39,364 nt of DNA from Desulfobacteraceae bacterium (GCA_003599885.1 QZKW01000025.1:1-39364); one strand, 5' to 3'. Numbered from the stretch's first letter, positions 9,425 to 19,030 are shown. Translations and numbers: made by a program. Notes: generated by a model from the sequence alone, not told the origin.

Positions 9425-10333
9425 TTACCGCCCTTGTTCCGGTTGGTAGACGTACCCGCCGGTAATGACAGATGTTCCCCACTGGCGGACCGTTTCGTTG
9501 ATTTCTTCTGCTGTTGATTCCATCAGGTACTTCATGAACGGCGCTTTTTCTTTCGGCGGATAGACGACGGGGATCTCCCCCTCAATGCCTCCCAATTCCC
9601 CCGCCCATTCAATCGCGTCTTCAAGATTCCCAAGACGGTCGACAAGCCCGAGAGATTTTGCCGTTTCACCGGAAAAAATACGGCCATCGGCAATTTTTCG
9701 GATCTCCTCCTCCGACTGCTGTCTTCCAGTCGCCACATCCCTGATAAACTGGCGGTGCACATTATCGGAAAATTCCTGAAGCAAGGCTTGTTCCGGTTCC
9801 GTCATTTTTCTTACCGGAGAGCCGATATCCTTATATTCCCCACTTTTAATCACCACCGGATACAACCCGATTTTTTCAAATAAGGACTCAAAATTGGTGT
9901 AACCCAGTATGACCCCGATGCTGCCGGTGATGGTGCCGGGGTTGGCGACAATGCCATCTGCTGCGGCGGCGATATAATATCCTCCCGATGCTGCGATAGC
10001 GCCCATTGAGGCAATGACTTTTTTAACTTTGACCGTTTTCTGAAGTTCACGGTAAATTTCCTGGGAAGGCCCTACCCCCCCGCCGGGTGAATCAATCCGG
10101 ACCACGATGGCTTTGACGTCATCATCTTTTCTGAAATCCCTGATCTGTTCCAGAACCTGCCGGGCATCGGAAATCACCCCCTTGATTTCAATAATACCGA
10201 CTTTTTCCGCAAACAGGCGGTCCGACCGGAAATCTCCGGCCAATGTCAGCATTGACACGATCACCGAACTGCCGGCAATCATTCCAGTAAAAAGAAGTAA
10301 AAAGAACAGATAGGGATGTCTTCGGGAAAACAT
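9425..10333 (-). CDS. sppA: Signal peptide peptidase SppA (short form)
   Basis: 302 aa from ATG at 10333, preferred over GTG at 10345 because AGGTGG lies 8 nt upstream of the ATG. A membrane-anchored Ser/Lys protease that degrades cleaved signal peptides. N-terminal transmembrane segment at ~7-30 (YLFFLLLFTGMIAGSSVIV), then a single ClpP-like S49 domain: RIDSPGGGV (~83-91), the nucleophile serine in GAIAASGGYYIA, and the general-base lysine in VIKSGEYKDIGSP. This is the short (~300 aa) form rather than the 600-aa tandem form of E. coli. It follows rpsA after about 235 bp and ends 9 bp from the convergent YciO-like gene. Confidence 0.93.
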   Translation of the reverse strand: MFSRRHPYLFFLLLFTGMIAGSSVIVSMLTLAGDFRSDRLFAEKVGIIEIKGVISDARQVLEQIRDFRKDDDVKAIVVRIDSPGGGVGPSQEIYRELQKTVKVKKVIASMGAIAASGGYYIAAAADGIVANPGTITGSIGVILGYTNFESLFEKIGLYPVVIKSGEYKDIGSPVRKMTEPEQALLQEFSDNVHRQFIRDVATGRQQSEEEIRKIADGRIFSGETAKSLGLVDRLGNLEDAIEWAGELGGIEGEIPVVYPPKEKAPFMKYLMESTAEEINETVRQWGTSVITGGYVYQPEQGR

Positions 10334-10510
10334 GAATTGGACCACCTGTTGTTTGATTTAGTTAGAATAGAAATAGGGATGAGGCAAAACAAAAATTCCG
10401 CTTCATCCCTATAATATCATCTATGGTACACCGCACGACGTGCAGATTGCGAACAAAACCCGATTACACGTACCGTTAAATCGGATGCAACATCGTTTCC
10501 CGCCTAACTG

Positions 10511-10540
10511 GCTGCCGGTTCTTCCCAATGGGCCGGCAGC
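10511..10540 (-). terminator. GC-rich hairpin after rpsA
   Basis: Perfect 8-bp inverted repeat GCTGCCGG / CCGGCAGC around a 14-nt loop, about 30 nt after the rpsA stop. No U-tract follows on either strand, so it may be a processing or stabilising hairpin between rpsA and sppA rather than an intrinsic terminator. Confidence 0.35.
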
Positions 10541-10568
10541 TTATCAGAAAAGCGTCCTTTGTATCTCG

Positions 10569-12398
10569 TTAATCAGTAATTTCAGTAGGTTCAGCACCAG
10601 CAACTTCAGCAGCCTTTTCTTTTTCTGCTTCCGCCAGCTTTACTTTGCTGCTCAATTTTTCCTGCAGATTTTCTTTTAAAATCGCCCCAAAACTGGACGG
10701 AGCCGGTTGCGATTTATTCACATACTCTTCCAGTATCGACTGATCGTCTTCTTCATCTCCAATCCGCTTGATTGACAATCCGATCCGCCGGTCTTCGGTA
10801 TTAATATTCATTACCTTGGCGGTCAACGTATCACCGACCGCATACTGACCCACCGGAGTCTTAATTTTTTCTTTACTGATTTCCGATACGTGAACAAGAC
10901 CTTCAATACCCTCTTCCAGCTCCACAAAAATGCCGAAATCCGTAATGTTGGTGATCACGCCGTTGATTTCAGTGCCGGTCGGATACCGTTCGGCCACCGA
11001 CTTCCAGGGGTCTTCTTCAAGTTGCTTGATTCCCAGTGAAAACCGCTCATTGGCCTTATCAATATCCAGGACTCTCGCCTGAACCATATCCCCTTTTTTG
11101 TATAACTCGGAAGGGTGTTTGATGCGTTTGATCCAGGAAATATCGGAAATATGCACCAGACCGTCAATATCGTCATCAATACCGATGAAAATACCAAAGT
11201 CGGTAATATTTTTAATTTTTCCTTCGATGGTGGAGCCAATGGGATATTTCTGGCTGATCATTTCCCATGGATTCGGGCTGATCTGCTTCATGCCCAGAGA
11301 AATCCGGCGATTTTCCGGACGGATATCCAGCACGATGGCTTCGACAATATCACCGGCGCTCACGACCTTGGACGGATGACGCACCTTGCGGGTCCAGGAC
11401 ATTTCGGACACATGAATCAGGCCTTCAATGCCTTCTTCCACTTCCACAAACGCGCCGTAATCCGTCAGGCTCACCACTTTGCCGTTCACCCGTGTGCCCA
11501 CCGCATATTTTTCCTTGGCCGTGGTCCACGGATCCGGCACAAGCTGTTTCATACCCAGGGACACTCTTTCGTTTTCCTGATCAAAAGACAGGACTTTCAC
11601 ATTGATCGTGTCGCCCACTTTATACAGTTCGGAGGGATGCTTGACCCGTCCCCATGAAATATCGGTGATGTGCAGCAGACCGTCTACGCCGCCCAAATCG
11701 ACAAAAATACCATATTCCGTGATATTCTTGACCACCCCTTCCATCACCTTTCCTTCTTCGATGGAAGCCAGAGTTGTGGAACGGACGGATTCCCGTTCGG
11801 ATTCCAGAATGGCCCTTCTTGACAGAACAATATTGTTCCGTTTGCGATTGAATTTCAGCACCTTGAAGCTGAGGGTTTTACCGACCATTTCATCCAGGTT
11901 GCGAATGGGTCGCAAATCCGCCTGAGACCCCGGAAGAAACGCCAGAACACCGACATCCACCGAAAAACCGCCTTTGACCCGATTGGTAATCACGCCCTCG
12001 ATAGTGGCATCTGCTTCATGAATGTCTTTGATGGCTTCCCAAACTTTAACTTTGGCGGCCTTTTCCTTTGAAAGGATGACCCGTTCTTCATCTTCATCCC
12101 ACACTTCAATCATGACCTCAACCTGGTCATTCAGGTTGACATTAATTTTCCCTTTTTCATCTTTAAATTCATGAATGGGAATCTGGCCTTCCGATTTATA
12201 TCCCACATCTACAAGGACATAATCTCTGTCTACAGAAATGATGGTGCCGATCACCACTTCTCCCTCTTCAAACTGCTTGAGGCTCTCGTCATACATTTCC
12301 ATCAACGACTCCATGCTTTGACTGGAATCGTCCATGTCCATCGTTGAAAATTCATCATTTTCAACTTCGTTTTCAGAATTGTTTACCATGTTTTCCAT
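10569..12398 (-). CDS. rpsA: 30S ribosomal protein S1
   Basis: 609 aa with six consecutive S1 (OB-fold) RNA-binding repeats from about residue 45 to 560; repeats 3-6 are the most alike, each with a GxVxxITxFGxFVxLxxGIEGLxHxS pattern and an SLGxKQL-type ending. S1 binds mRNA leaders on the 30S subunit and is needed for initiation on weak Shine-Dalgarno messages, of which this window has several. It is longer than E. coli S1 (557 aa), mainly through an acidic N-terminal extension (~1-40) and a charged, Ala/Glu-rich C-terminal tail. GGAGA precedes the ATG. Located between cmk and sppA, the usual cmk-rpsA order. Confidence 0.97.
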   Translation of the reverse strand: MENMVNNSENEVENDEFSTMDMDDSSQSMESLMEMYDESLKQFEEGEVVIGTIISVDRDYVLVDVGYKSEGQIPIHEFKDEKGKINVNLNDQVEVMIEVWDEDEERVILSKEKAAKVKVWEAIKDIHEADATIEGVITNRVKGGFSVDVGVLAFLPGSQADLRPIRNLDEMVGKTLSFKVLKFNRKRNNIVLSRRAILESERESVRSTTLASIEEGKVMEGVVKNITEYGIFVDLGGVDGLLHITDISWGRVKHPSELYKVGDTINVKVLSFDQENERVSLGMKQLVPDPWTTAKEKYAVGTRVNGKVVSLTDYGAFVEVEEGIEGLIHVSEMSWTRKVRHPSKVVSAGDIVEAIVLDIRPENRRISLGMKQISPNPWEMISQKYPIGSTIEGKIKNITDFGIFIGIDDDIDGLVHISDISWIKRIKHPSELYKKGDMVQARVLDIDKANERFSLGIKQLEEDPWKSVAERYPTGTEINGVITNITDFGIFVELEEGIEGLVHVSEISKEKIKTPVGQYAVGDTLTAKVMNINTEDRRIGLSIKRIGDEEDDQSILEEYVNKSQPAPSSFGAILKENLQEKLSSKVKLAEAEKEKAAEVAGAEPTEITD

Positions 12399-12496
12399 TA
12401 AATATCTTCTCCTTTAGCCGAATTTTTATACTGTCAGGCTTAGCCGGATCAGTATAACCAATCGTCTATAACAGGCATTTTTTTAAAACTCAATCA

Positions 12497-13180
12497 TTAA
12501 TTATTGACTTCTGCTATTTTCTTTTTCACAAAGTCCAGCATGTGCGCAATGATCTGATCCACAGAAAGATGGGTTGAATCTATCAAAATAGCATCATCTG
12601 CGGGCTTGAGCGGCGCTTCTTTCCGGGACGAATCATTTTGGTCCCGGCGTTCCATGTCTTTTTTTACCTCTTCAAAATGCTGGGGCGACCGTTTTTCTTC
12701 AAGTTCCCGGTGCCGCCGCAAAGCCCGTACCGATAAATCCGCCGTCAGAAAAAATTTGATGTCCGCTTCCGGAAACACGACCGTTCCCATATCCCGGCCT
12801 TCGAACACCGCGGCTTTTTCAGCGCCCAGCTTCCGCTGCACTTCCAGAAGCGCCCTTCTCACCACCGGCCGGGCCGACACTGCCGACGCCATCATGGACA
12901 TCTCCGGCGACCGGATGTGACCGGAAATATCAACGCCCCCGGAATACAGGCGGGCACCGCCTGCGTCACGGATAAACCGCAAATCCAGGTTTTGACACAT
13001 CGTTTCAAGGCCCGCATCGTCTTCCGCGGCCATACCACGGGTTGTTGCCTCAAATGCCACGCCTCTGTAAAGCGCGCCCGTATCAATATAATTGTATTCC
13101 AGCCGATCGGCCAGCGCCTTGCTGACAGTTGTTTTTCCCGCCCCTGCCGGGCCGTCGATGGTGATGAGCAGTTTACGCAT
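12497..13180 (-). CDS. cmk: Cytidylate kinase
   Basis: 227 aa. Phosphorylates CMP/dCMP with ATP. P-loop DGPAGAGKTT at residues ~9-18, the CMP-binding segment YIDTGALYRGVA (~31-42), EGRDMGTVVFPEADIKFFL (~124-142) and the lid RRDQNDSSRKEAPL (~178-191). Its ATG lies inside the hisC stop region (8-bp overlap), indicating translational coupling, and rpsA follows after about 100 bp. Confidence 0.97.
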   Translation of the reverse strand: MRKLLITIDGPAGAGKTTVSKALADRLEYNYIDTGALYRGVAFEATTRGMAAEDDAGLETMCQNLDLRFIRDAGGARLYSGGVDISGHIRSPEMSMMASAVSARPVVRRALLEVQRKLGAEKAAVFEGRDMGTVVFPEADIKFFLTADLSVRALRRHRELEEKRSPQHFEEVKKDMERRDQNDSSRKEAPLKPADDAILIDSTHLSVDQIIAHMLDFVKKKIAEVNN

Positions 13181-14282
13181 TTGCTTTCTCCCGGTTTTTT
13201 AATACCCGTTCCAATGCCTCCAAAAAACGGGCGTTTTCCGCGTGCGTCCCCACTGTCACCCGGATATACTCCGGATAGCCGTATGACACCATTGATCTGA
13301 CGATGACCCCCTGGCGAAGCAGCGATTCAAACACATCCCGGGCGCTTTGTTTCACATCAATCAGAAAAAAATTGGCCTGGGTGGGAAACCACCTGATCCC
13401 CATTTTCGTAAGTTCATCCTGAAGAAATTTCAGCTCCGAACGAATCAGTTCCCTGGTTTCGCGCAGGAATTCCTCGTCATCCAGAGCAGCCGCGGCTGCC
13501 GCCTGGGCCAGGGAATTGGTATTAAAGGGTTGCCGCACCCGATGAAGCATTGCCGCCATTTCAGACGGCATCATCCCGTAACCGATCCGGATTCCCGCAA
13601 GCCCATACGCTTTTGAAAAGGTCCGCAGTACCGCAATCGGCCGGTCATCGGAAAGGACCTTGAGTCCGTCGAGACAGTCCAGATCACTGGCAAACTCTAT
13701 ATAGGCCTCGTCAAGCACGACCACCACATGCGACGGTATCCGGGCCATAAATGCCTCAAACTGTGCGGCAGTGATATGCCCCCCTGTGGGATTGTTGGGG
13801 TTGGTGATAAAAATCATTTTTGTTGTTTCCATGACCGCTTCCGCCATGGCGGCCAAATCCACGGTCAGCCCGTTTAACGGCACCATAACAGGTGATGCAC
13901 CCACAGTTCGCACAAAAATTTCATACATTAAAAACGACGGGGACGTCATGACAGCTGTGTCTCCGGGCTGAAGATACACCCTGGCCAGCATGCCGATCAC
14001 ATCATCCGAGCCGTTTCCCAGCACGACCTGGTCGGGCCTTACCCCAAGTCTTGACGCCAGCTTGCTTGTCAAATAATAACCGCTGGCATCCGGATACCGA
14101 TGCAGATTCGACAGTGCTTTTTCAATGGCCGCCACCGCTTTGGGTGAAGGTCCTAATGGATTTTCATTGGACGCCAGTTTGATGGAACCTGCGATACCAT
14201 ACTCCCGTTCCACTTCTTCAACGGGTTTGCCGGGTGGGTATGGTTTGATGGACAGAATGTTATCAGCTGGTTTTATTTTCAT
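13173..14282 (-). CDS. hisC: Histidinol-phosphate aminotransferase
   Basis: 369 aa from ATG at 14282 (an in-frame TTG lies 15 bp upstream). A PLP-dependent fold-type I transaminase that converts imidazole-acetol phosphate to histidinol phosphate. Motifs: LASNENPLGPSP near the N-terminus, GNGSDDVIG (~90), FITNPNNPTGG (~155-165), LDEAYIEFA (~190), and the PLP lysine in RTFSKAYGLAGIRIGYG (~218-234). Overlaps cmk by 8 bp and follows the LpxL-type gene after about 50 bp. No other histidine gene is nearby, so aromatic amino-acid transamination is an alternative or additional role. Confidence 0.93.
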   Translation of the reverse strand: MKIKPADNILSIKPYPPGKPVEEVEREYGIAGSIKLASNENPLGPSPKAVAAIEKALSNLHRYPDASGYYLTSKLASRLGVRPDQVVLGNGSDDVIGMLARVYLQPGDTAVMTSPSFLMYEIFVRTVGASPVMVPLNGLTVDLAAMAEAVMETTKMIFITNPNNPTGGHITAAQFEAFMARIPSHVVVVLDEAYIEFASDLDCLDGLKVLSDDRPIAVLRTFSKAYGLAGIRIGYGMMPSEMAAMLHRVRQPFNTNSLAQAAAAAALDDEEFLRETRELIRSELKFLQDELTKMGIRWFPTQANFFLIDVKQSARDVFESLLRQGVIVRSMVSYGYPEYIRVTVGTHAENARFLEALERVLKNREKANA

Positions 14283-14332
14283 CGGGCTTATTCCCAAATT
14301 TTAAATTGTCAAATGAATGCTCAAACAGGTAA

Positions 14333-15223
14333 TCATGCTTTTGGACGGGTTTTCCACCGCCGATGCACCCAGAACCATTGTTCCGGATACCGCCGGATGA
14401 CATCCTCCAGCACACGGTTATACTGAAGGGTGTTGGCTTCAATGTCCTTTGCTTTATCGCCGGACCGGACAAGGGGCAGTATCGGCCCGAATTCCACCCG
14501 GAACCGGCCATCTTCCCTGAGTAAAAACAAGGGGACAACCGGCGTTCCGGTTCCCAGCGCCAGCAGGGCCAGTCCCTTGTTGGTGCAGGCCGGGTGCCCG
14601 AAAAAATCCACAAACACGCCAGCGTTCCGATGGGTGTTCTGATCCAGCAGAATAGCGACCAATTCTTTATTTTTCAGACCTTTTAATATGGGACGCATGG
14701 CGTTTTTCTTTGAATGAAGCGTTACCCCATACCGCCCTCTTAAATCGATAAAAAACCGGTCCAGGGGCTTAAAATCCAGCGGCCGGTAGATGGCGCTCAT
14801 GGGGTATCCCAGCGTGGCGGCAGCCAGTGACATCAGTTCCCAGTTTCCCACATGCCCGGTTAAAACCAGAACCCCTTGTCCTTTTTTATAAGCATCTTGC
14901 AAATGATGCAGCCCGTGAATCGAAAAGAACCTTGAAAAATCTTTTCCTGAAAGCCGCGTTATCCATCCGATTTCAAATAGAATGCACACCATGTGGACAA
15001 ACGCGGACCGGGCCAGACGCCGGATATCCGCAGGACTCTTTGAACTGCCGAAGACACGGGTCATATTTTCCAGCGCCACTTGACGGTGCCGCCCATCGAC
15101 AACAAACCACACCCGCCCAATCACGCTTGAAATATTCCGGGCCGAATTCCGGGAAAACCGTCCCAGCAAGCTAAAAAAGCCTAAGATGATCCGATAAGCA
15201 ATGGTTTCCAGGTAAGTGTTCAT
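14333..15223 (-). CDS. Lipid A acyltransferase, LpxL/HtrB family
   Basis: 296 aa. Late acyltransferase that adds a secondary acyl chain to Kdo-lipid A on the inner face of the cytoplasmic membrane. A hydrophobic N-terminal anchor (~7-25) is followed by the catalytic H(x4)D/E motif as GHVGNWE (~120-126), the IYRPLD segment (~142), a LLDQNTHRNAGVFVDFFG block (~190) and a C-terminal PEQWFWVHRRWKTRP, all typical. First gene of the lpxL-hisC-cmk-rpsA-sppA group; no Shine-Dalgarno is evident before the ATG. Which acyl position it modifies cannot be told. Confidence 0.9.
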   Translation of the reverse strand: MNTYLETIAYRIILGFFSLLGRFSRNSARNISSVIGRVWFVVDGRHRQVALENMTRVFGSSKSPADIRRLARSAFVHMVCILFEIGWITRLSGKDFSRFFSIHGLHHLQDAYKKGQGVLVLTGHVGNWELMSLAAATLGYPMSAIYRPLDFKPLDRFFIDLRGRYGVTLHSKKNAMRPILKGLKNKELVAILLDQNTHRNAGVFVDFFGHPACTNKGLALLALGTGTPVVPLFLLREDGRFRVEFGPILPLVRSGDKAKDIEANTLQYNRVLEDVIRRYPEQWFWVHRRWKTRPKA

Positions 15224-15430
15224 AAAATAAAATTAACCGATTGTTAAAAACCGTCTGTTTGTTAACCGACAGGACTTCATACATATGCTTTGGGCAACGC
15301 CTGATCCGGTGCTGAGGCTTTTTTCCGTATCATATCCCAACCGAACCTGCAATCCAAAATCAGTGGATTTTTGTTTCCCAAAGCACCATCCATCCCGATT
15401 CTACCCTACTGCCATAACATACATTACGCC

Positions 15431-15460
15431 TTGACAACCTTGTCAGTTTACAGATATTTA
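15431..15460 (+). promoter_or_regulatory. Promoter candidate with overlapping dyad, upstream of MFS gene
   Basis: -35 TTGACA (15431-15436), 18-nt spacer, -10 TATTTA (15455-15460). A palindrome TGACAA-CC-TTGTCA (15432-15445) covers the -35 box and would be a natural operator. If real, transcription starts near 15467 and excludes the upstream TTG at 15371 as the translation start of the transporter gene. Confidence 0.4.
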
Positions 15461-15475
15461 CCCTTTACCGGCAAA

Positions 15476-16816
15476 ATGGAAATAACCCGTGATGCATTGT
15501 TTGATATGACAAAAAAACCCTCTCAGCTGCCTCCGGCCCGGGTCTTCTGGGGCATCAGCACGTTTCAGGCCCTGGCCATGTTCCGGCGCGGGCTGTTTTA
15601 CGCTTTTTTGTCGATTTACCTGCGGTTTTTTCTGGGTCTGTCCGTTACCGAGACGACTCTGTTCGCCACCTTGCCGATGATTTTTAACATCGGCGCCCAG
15701 ACCCTGATATGGGGCCGGTTATCGGACCGGAAACAACTCCGGCGGACGCTGATTCTGTGGGGTGAAGGGTGCGGAGCCGCCGGCACCGTCCTGATCTGGG
15801 CGGTTCATGTTATGGCGCCCAGCCCCGGATTGGCCGGTTACGCGATCATCGCAGGATTGACGATTGTTGAAGTTTTCTGGTCCATGAGCAATATCGGCTG
15901 GAGCGCGCTCATCTCCGACCTTTATCCTCAAAAAGCGCGTAACGCCAAGTTGGGCTATCTTACCAGCATCGGCGGAGCTGGCCGCTTTATCGGTATCTGG
16001 ATCGGCGGGGCCTTCTATGATGGTTTCGGGAAAATGTATGACGGGTGGGGATTTCATTCAGGCCTCCTGTTTTTTATTCCGGCAGCCGTGATGCTGATAT
16101 CCATGCTGCCGGTGATGATGCTGCCTGAAGGCGGCGTCCGCCTTGAAGAAACGTCTGAATATAATTGCAACGCCGACTGCCAGGCCGCATCCATCCGCCT
16201 GTTCTGGATATTCCTGGTCGCTATGGTGTTTATCAATTTCGGACGCAACGGGGTCGTGGTCATCCAGTCCCAGTACCTGTTTTTAGACACCGGGTTTGGC
16301 GTTTCCAGCCGGATTCTGGGCCATATATTCAACGTCGAATCTCTGGCTATTATCCTCTTCGGCTTACTGGCCGGCCGGATTGGCCGATGGATCGGAGACG
16401 GGCCATCCGTTTGCCTGGGCGCCATTATCGCCATGATTTATTTGATTATTTTCGGACTTACCGACGATTTGCGTCTGATTTATGCCGCCAGTTTTTTGCG
16501 CGGCGTGGCGGACGTCATCCTTATGGCGGCATCCTATGCTTTCGCGTCTGTTTTGATTCCACCGGAACGCCGGGGCGCTCTGTTCGGATTGTTTAATGCC
16601 ACCTTGTTCCTGTCCTGGGGCGTTGCAGGAACGCTGATCGCCGGTCCCACTGTTGACGTCCTGCTCTATCTGGGCACTGACCCGGTCTCTGCCTACCGCG
16701 CCGCTTTCTTGTCCGGCCTTGTAATGGTGGTCATCGGCCTTGCAATTCAGTCCTGGATTGTATTCGTCAAAATGCCTGCCACTGTTCTTTTAAGAAATGA
16801 AAAAGGATTCCAATGA
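15476..16816 (+). CDS. Major facilitator superfamily transporter
   Basis: 446 aa from ATG at 15476; ATG at 15506 (436 aa) is equally possible since neither has a Shine-Dalgarno. About 12 hydrophobic segments in two halves with a central cytoplasmic loop (around residues 200-225). The MFS loop 2-3 signature appears as GRLSDRKQLRR after TM2, and a related GLLAGRIGRWIGDG segment occurs in the second half. Substrate unknown. The stop overlaps the next gene (DUF374 acyltransferase) by ATGA, so the two are coupled; a role in moving a lipid or a lipid precursor is an inference from that neighbour only. Confidence 0.8.
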   Translation: MEITRDALFDMTKKPSQLPPARVFWGISTFQALAMFRRGLFYAFLSIYLRFFLGLSVTETTLFATLPMIFNIGAQTLIWGRLSDRKQLRRTLILWGEGCGAAGTVLIWAVHVMAPSPGLAGYAIIAGLTIVEVFWSMSNIGWSALISDLYPQKARNAKLGYLTSIGGAGRFIGIWIGGAFYDGFGKMYDGWGFHSGLLFFIPAAVMLISMLPVMMLPEGGVRLEETSEYNCNADCQAASIRLFWIFLVAMVFINFGRNGVVVIQSQYLFLDTGFGVSSRILGHIFNVESLAIILFGLLAGRIGRWIGDGPSVCLGAIIAMIYLIIFGLTDDLRLIYAASFLRGVADVILMAASYAFASVLIPPERRGALFGLFNATLFLSWGVAGTLIAGPTVDVLLYLGTDPVSAYRAAFLSGLVMVVIGLAIQSWIVFVKMPATVLLRNEKGFQ

Positions 16817-17490
16817 GTAAATTTTTAAAAAAAGCCCTTACCGCAAGCTGGTTTCACGGTCTGGTGTATCATTTAATCCGTCTTTACGCGCTGACGTTTC
16901 GCCTGACCGTGGAAAATGAAAAAGAATGGATGACCTATTTACAAAGTGGGGGCCGGGTATTGCTTTGCGCATGGCATCAGCAGTTTTTTTCCGCCATCCG
17001 ATATTTTAAAACCTATCAGGATTATGCTCCCGGCCTGATGATCAGCCGAAGCGCGGATGGCGAGTTCATTGCCGGAGTGGCCGCCAGATCCGGCTGGCGC
17101 CCGGTCAGAGGCAGTTCTTCCAAAGGCGGGAGAAGCGCCGCTCTTGCGGTGATCAGTCATCTGAAAGAAACCGGTCTGGCCGGGCATGTTGTGGATGGCC
17201 CGACAGGCCCATTCGGTAAGGTGAAAGCCGGCTTGATCCGCATTGCGCTGGGGGCAGACGCCGTGATTGTCCCTTTTTATGTTTCCGCAGACCGGGCCTG
17301 GTATTTCAGAAGCTGGGACCGGTTTTTCATTCCCAAGCCATTTGCCAGAGTGACACTGACCTATGATCACATCATCCCCATTCATGAACCGGAACCAGAA
17401 AATGATTTTGAAGCACAGCGGCAGCACGTTGAAGATACCATGGCCAAATGGCTGAAACTCCCGGATCAGAATGTTAAACGGCAAGATTAA
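16813..17490 (+). CDS. DUF374-family lysophospholipid acyltransferase-like protein
   Basis: 225 aa. Belongs to the DUF374 branch of the acyltransferases: an N-terminal amphipathic/hydrophobic region, LLCAWHQQFF (~50-60) containing the motif-I histidine, the conserved block SRSADGEFIAGVAARSG (~76-92), RGSSSKGG (~97-104) and DGPTGPFGKVKAG (~127-139). Relatives are proposed to acylate lipid A or Kdo-lipid intermediates. The start overlaps the upstream transporter stop by 4 bp, with AAGGA upstream. A second acyltransferase, of a different family, lies about 1.6 kb away on the other strand. Confidence 0.85.
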   Translation: MSKFLKKALTASWFHGLVYHLIRLYALTFRLTVENEKEWMTYLQSGGRVLLCAWHQQFFSAIRYFKTYQDYAPGLMISRSADGEFIAGVAARSGWRPVRGSSSKGGRSAALAVISHLKETGLAGHVVDGPTGPFGKVKAGLIRIALGADAVIVPFYVSADRAWYFRSWDRFFIPKPFARVTLTYDHIIPIHEPEPENDFEAQRQHVEDTMAKWLKLPDQNVKRQD

Positions 17491-17505
17491 CTATTATAAA
17501 GGAAC

Positions 17506-18297
17506 ATGATGCATCTATTTGATCAGGACGTTTCCCTGTCCCTGCCGTCACCGGACGGTTTTAAAACCCAAGTGACAAAAAACTGGTCGATTAACGGGAA
17601 TCCCAATGGCGGGTATCTGATGGCGCTGGTGGCAAACGCCATGCGTGAGTGCAGTGAGAAAAAAGCACTCCTGATCAGCACCGCCACGTATTTGTCCCGG
17701 TGTCTTCCGGGAAACGGAGATATTTTTGTGGAAAATATCGGGCTTTCAAAAAATTTTGACCGGTGGCAGGCGAAACTCCTTCAGGATGGCAGGGAAATCG
17801 TCCGGGCCATGGGAACCTTTATGGATGCCCCTATTGACCCCCTGGAAAAACGGTATGAAAAACCAGCCCCGGAGTTGGCAGCTGTCGAAGACTGTATCCA
17901 GATTCCGCCCATGGGGACATATACCCTTTACGACGGGATGGATGTGCGGCTCGACCCCCGATGCGCCGGATGGTTCCAGGGCTCCCTCGTTGACATTTCC
18001 GAACACAAGGGATGGATCCGGTTTCAAAACGACCGGCCGTGGGATGCCCTCGCCATTCTCCTGGCAGCGGATAGTTTTCCGCCCCCGGTTTTCGCCAGCC
18101 AGGGCATGACCGCCTGGGTGCCGACCATTGAATTTTCAGTCAACATCCGCAACATCCCGACAACCCGGTGGCTGAAATGCATTTTTCGCTCCCATTTTAT
18201 TCATAACAATATTTTGGAAGAAGACGGTGAAATATGGGATGAAAACAACGAGTTGGTTGCCATCTCCCGTCAAATCGCCCAGTTCAGAAAAAAATGA
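17506..18297 (+). CDS. TesB-like acyl-CoA thioesterase family protein
   Basis: 263 aa, two hotdog halves. The N-terminal half carries WSINGNPNGGYLMALVANAM (~24-43), the usual TesB-like/4HBT_3 opening; the C-terminal half carries VPTIEFSVNIRNIP (~203-216) and ends in the strand ELVAISRQIAQF. It would hydrolyse acyl-CoA thioesters; substrate length is unknown. Two adjacent ATGs exist (17506 and 17509), and AAAGGA fits the second slightly better. It begins 15 bp after the DUF374 gene in the same direction. Confidence 0.8.
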   Translation: MMHLFDQDVSLSLPSPDGFKTQVTKNWSINGNPNGGYLMALVANAMRECSEKKALLISTATYLSRCLPGNGDIFVENIGLSKNFDRWQAKLLQDGREIVRAMGTFMDAPIDPLEKRYEKPAPELAAVEDCIQIPPMGTYTLYDGMDVRLDPRCAGWFQGSLVDISEHKGWIRFQNDRPWDALAILLAADSFPPPVFASQGMTAWVPTIEFSVNIRNIPTTRWLKCIFRSHFIHNNILEEDGEIWDENNELVAISRQIAQFRKK

Positions 18298-18366
18298 TAT
18301 TTTATTCACTCACCGAACACGGCACAAAAGCCATAAAATATAATCAAAACACACGGAGGAACCATT

Positions 18367-18852
18367 ATGACCGCAAAACAATGGAACAGCGCGCCTGACA
18401 TGCAGATCGACCCGGCCAAAATTTACACCATCACCATGGACACAACAAAAGGGACCATCACATTAGAACTGTATCCGGAATACGCACCCAAGACCGTCAA
18501 CAATTTCGTATTTTTAACCAATCAGGGATATTATGACGGGCTGTCATTCCACAGAGTCATCAACAATTTTATGATCCAGGGCGGCGACCCCACCGGCAGC
18601 GGCAGCGGCGGCCCCGGCTACCGGTTTGCAGACGAATGCGCGGGCAACCCCCTCAAACACGAACGTTGCGTGATTTCCATGGCCAATGCCGGACCCAATA
18701 CCAACGGCAGCCAGTTTTTCATCACCCACTCCCCCCAGCCGCATTTAAACGGGCGGCATACGGTGTTCGGCAAAGTGGTTAAAGGGCAGGATGTGGTCGA
18801 TGCCATCCAGCAGGGCGACAAAATGGAAAAGGTAACGGTAACTGAGGAATAA
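18367..18852 (+). CDS. Peptidyl-prolyl cis-trans isomerase, cyclophilin type
   Basis: 161 aa, a single cyclophilin domain without signal peptide, so cytoplasmic. Motifs: [20 protein letters not shown] (~40-59), [19 protein letters not shown] (~63-81) with the catalytic Arg, and [27 protein letters not shown] (in pieces, ~112-138). The tryptophan that gives eukaryotic cyclophilins cyclosporin affinity is replaced (HLNGR), as is common in bacteria. CGGAGG sits 8 nt before the ATG. Confidence 0.95.
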   Translation: MTAKQWNSAPDMQIDPAKIYTITMDTTKGTITLELYPEYAPKTVNNFVFLTNQGYYDGLSFHRVINNFMIQGGDPTGSGSGGPGYRFADECAGNPLKHERCVISMANAGPNTNGSQFFITHSPQPHLNGRHTVFGKVVKGQDVVDAIQQGDKMEKVTVTEE

Positions 18853-18926
18853 CTGCTCCTGTGAAAGAACGGAAGGCCGTCAGGCAATTCCCCCCTTCCG
18901 CTCCGACGGGATATCTTCGCCTCGAC

Positions 18927-18970
18927 CTGTTGATTGAACAGTTGACAAATTAAATAATTCTGTTTAAGTT
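18927..18970 (+). promoter_or_regulatory. Promoter candidate with adjacent dyad, upstream of DUF1015 gene
   Basis: TTGACA (18942-18947), 17-nt spacer, weak -10 TAAGTT (18965-18970). Directly before the -35 box is a dyad CTGTT-GATTG-AACAG (18927-18941), a possible regulator site. Confidence 0.35.
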
Positions 18971-19030
18971 GCTGTCTTCATTATTCATTAAAAATTATCT
19001 AAGTAATGAGTTTTATAAGGGAATAACAGA

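Noticed and set aside
18860-18900. Intrinsic terminator after the cyclophilin gene
   Set aside because: CGGAAGG/CCTTCCG can pair over 7 bp but the loop is long and no T-run follows.
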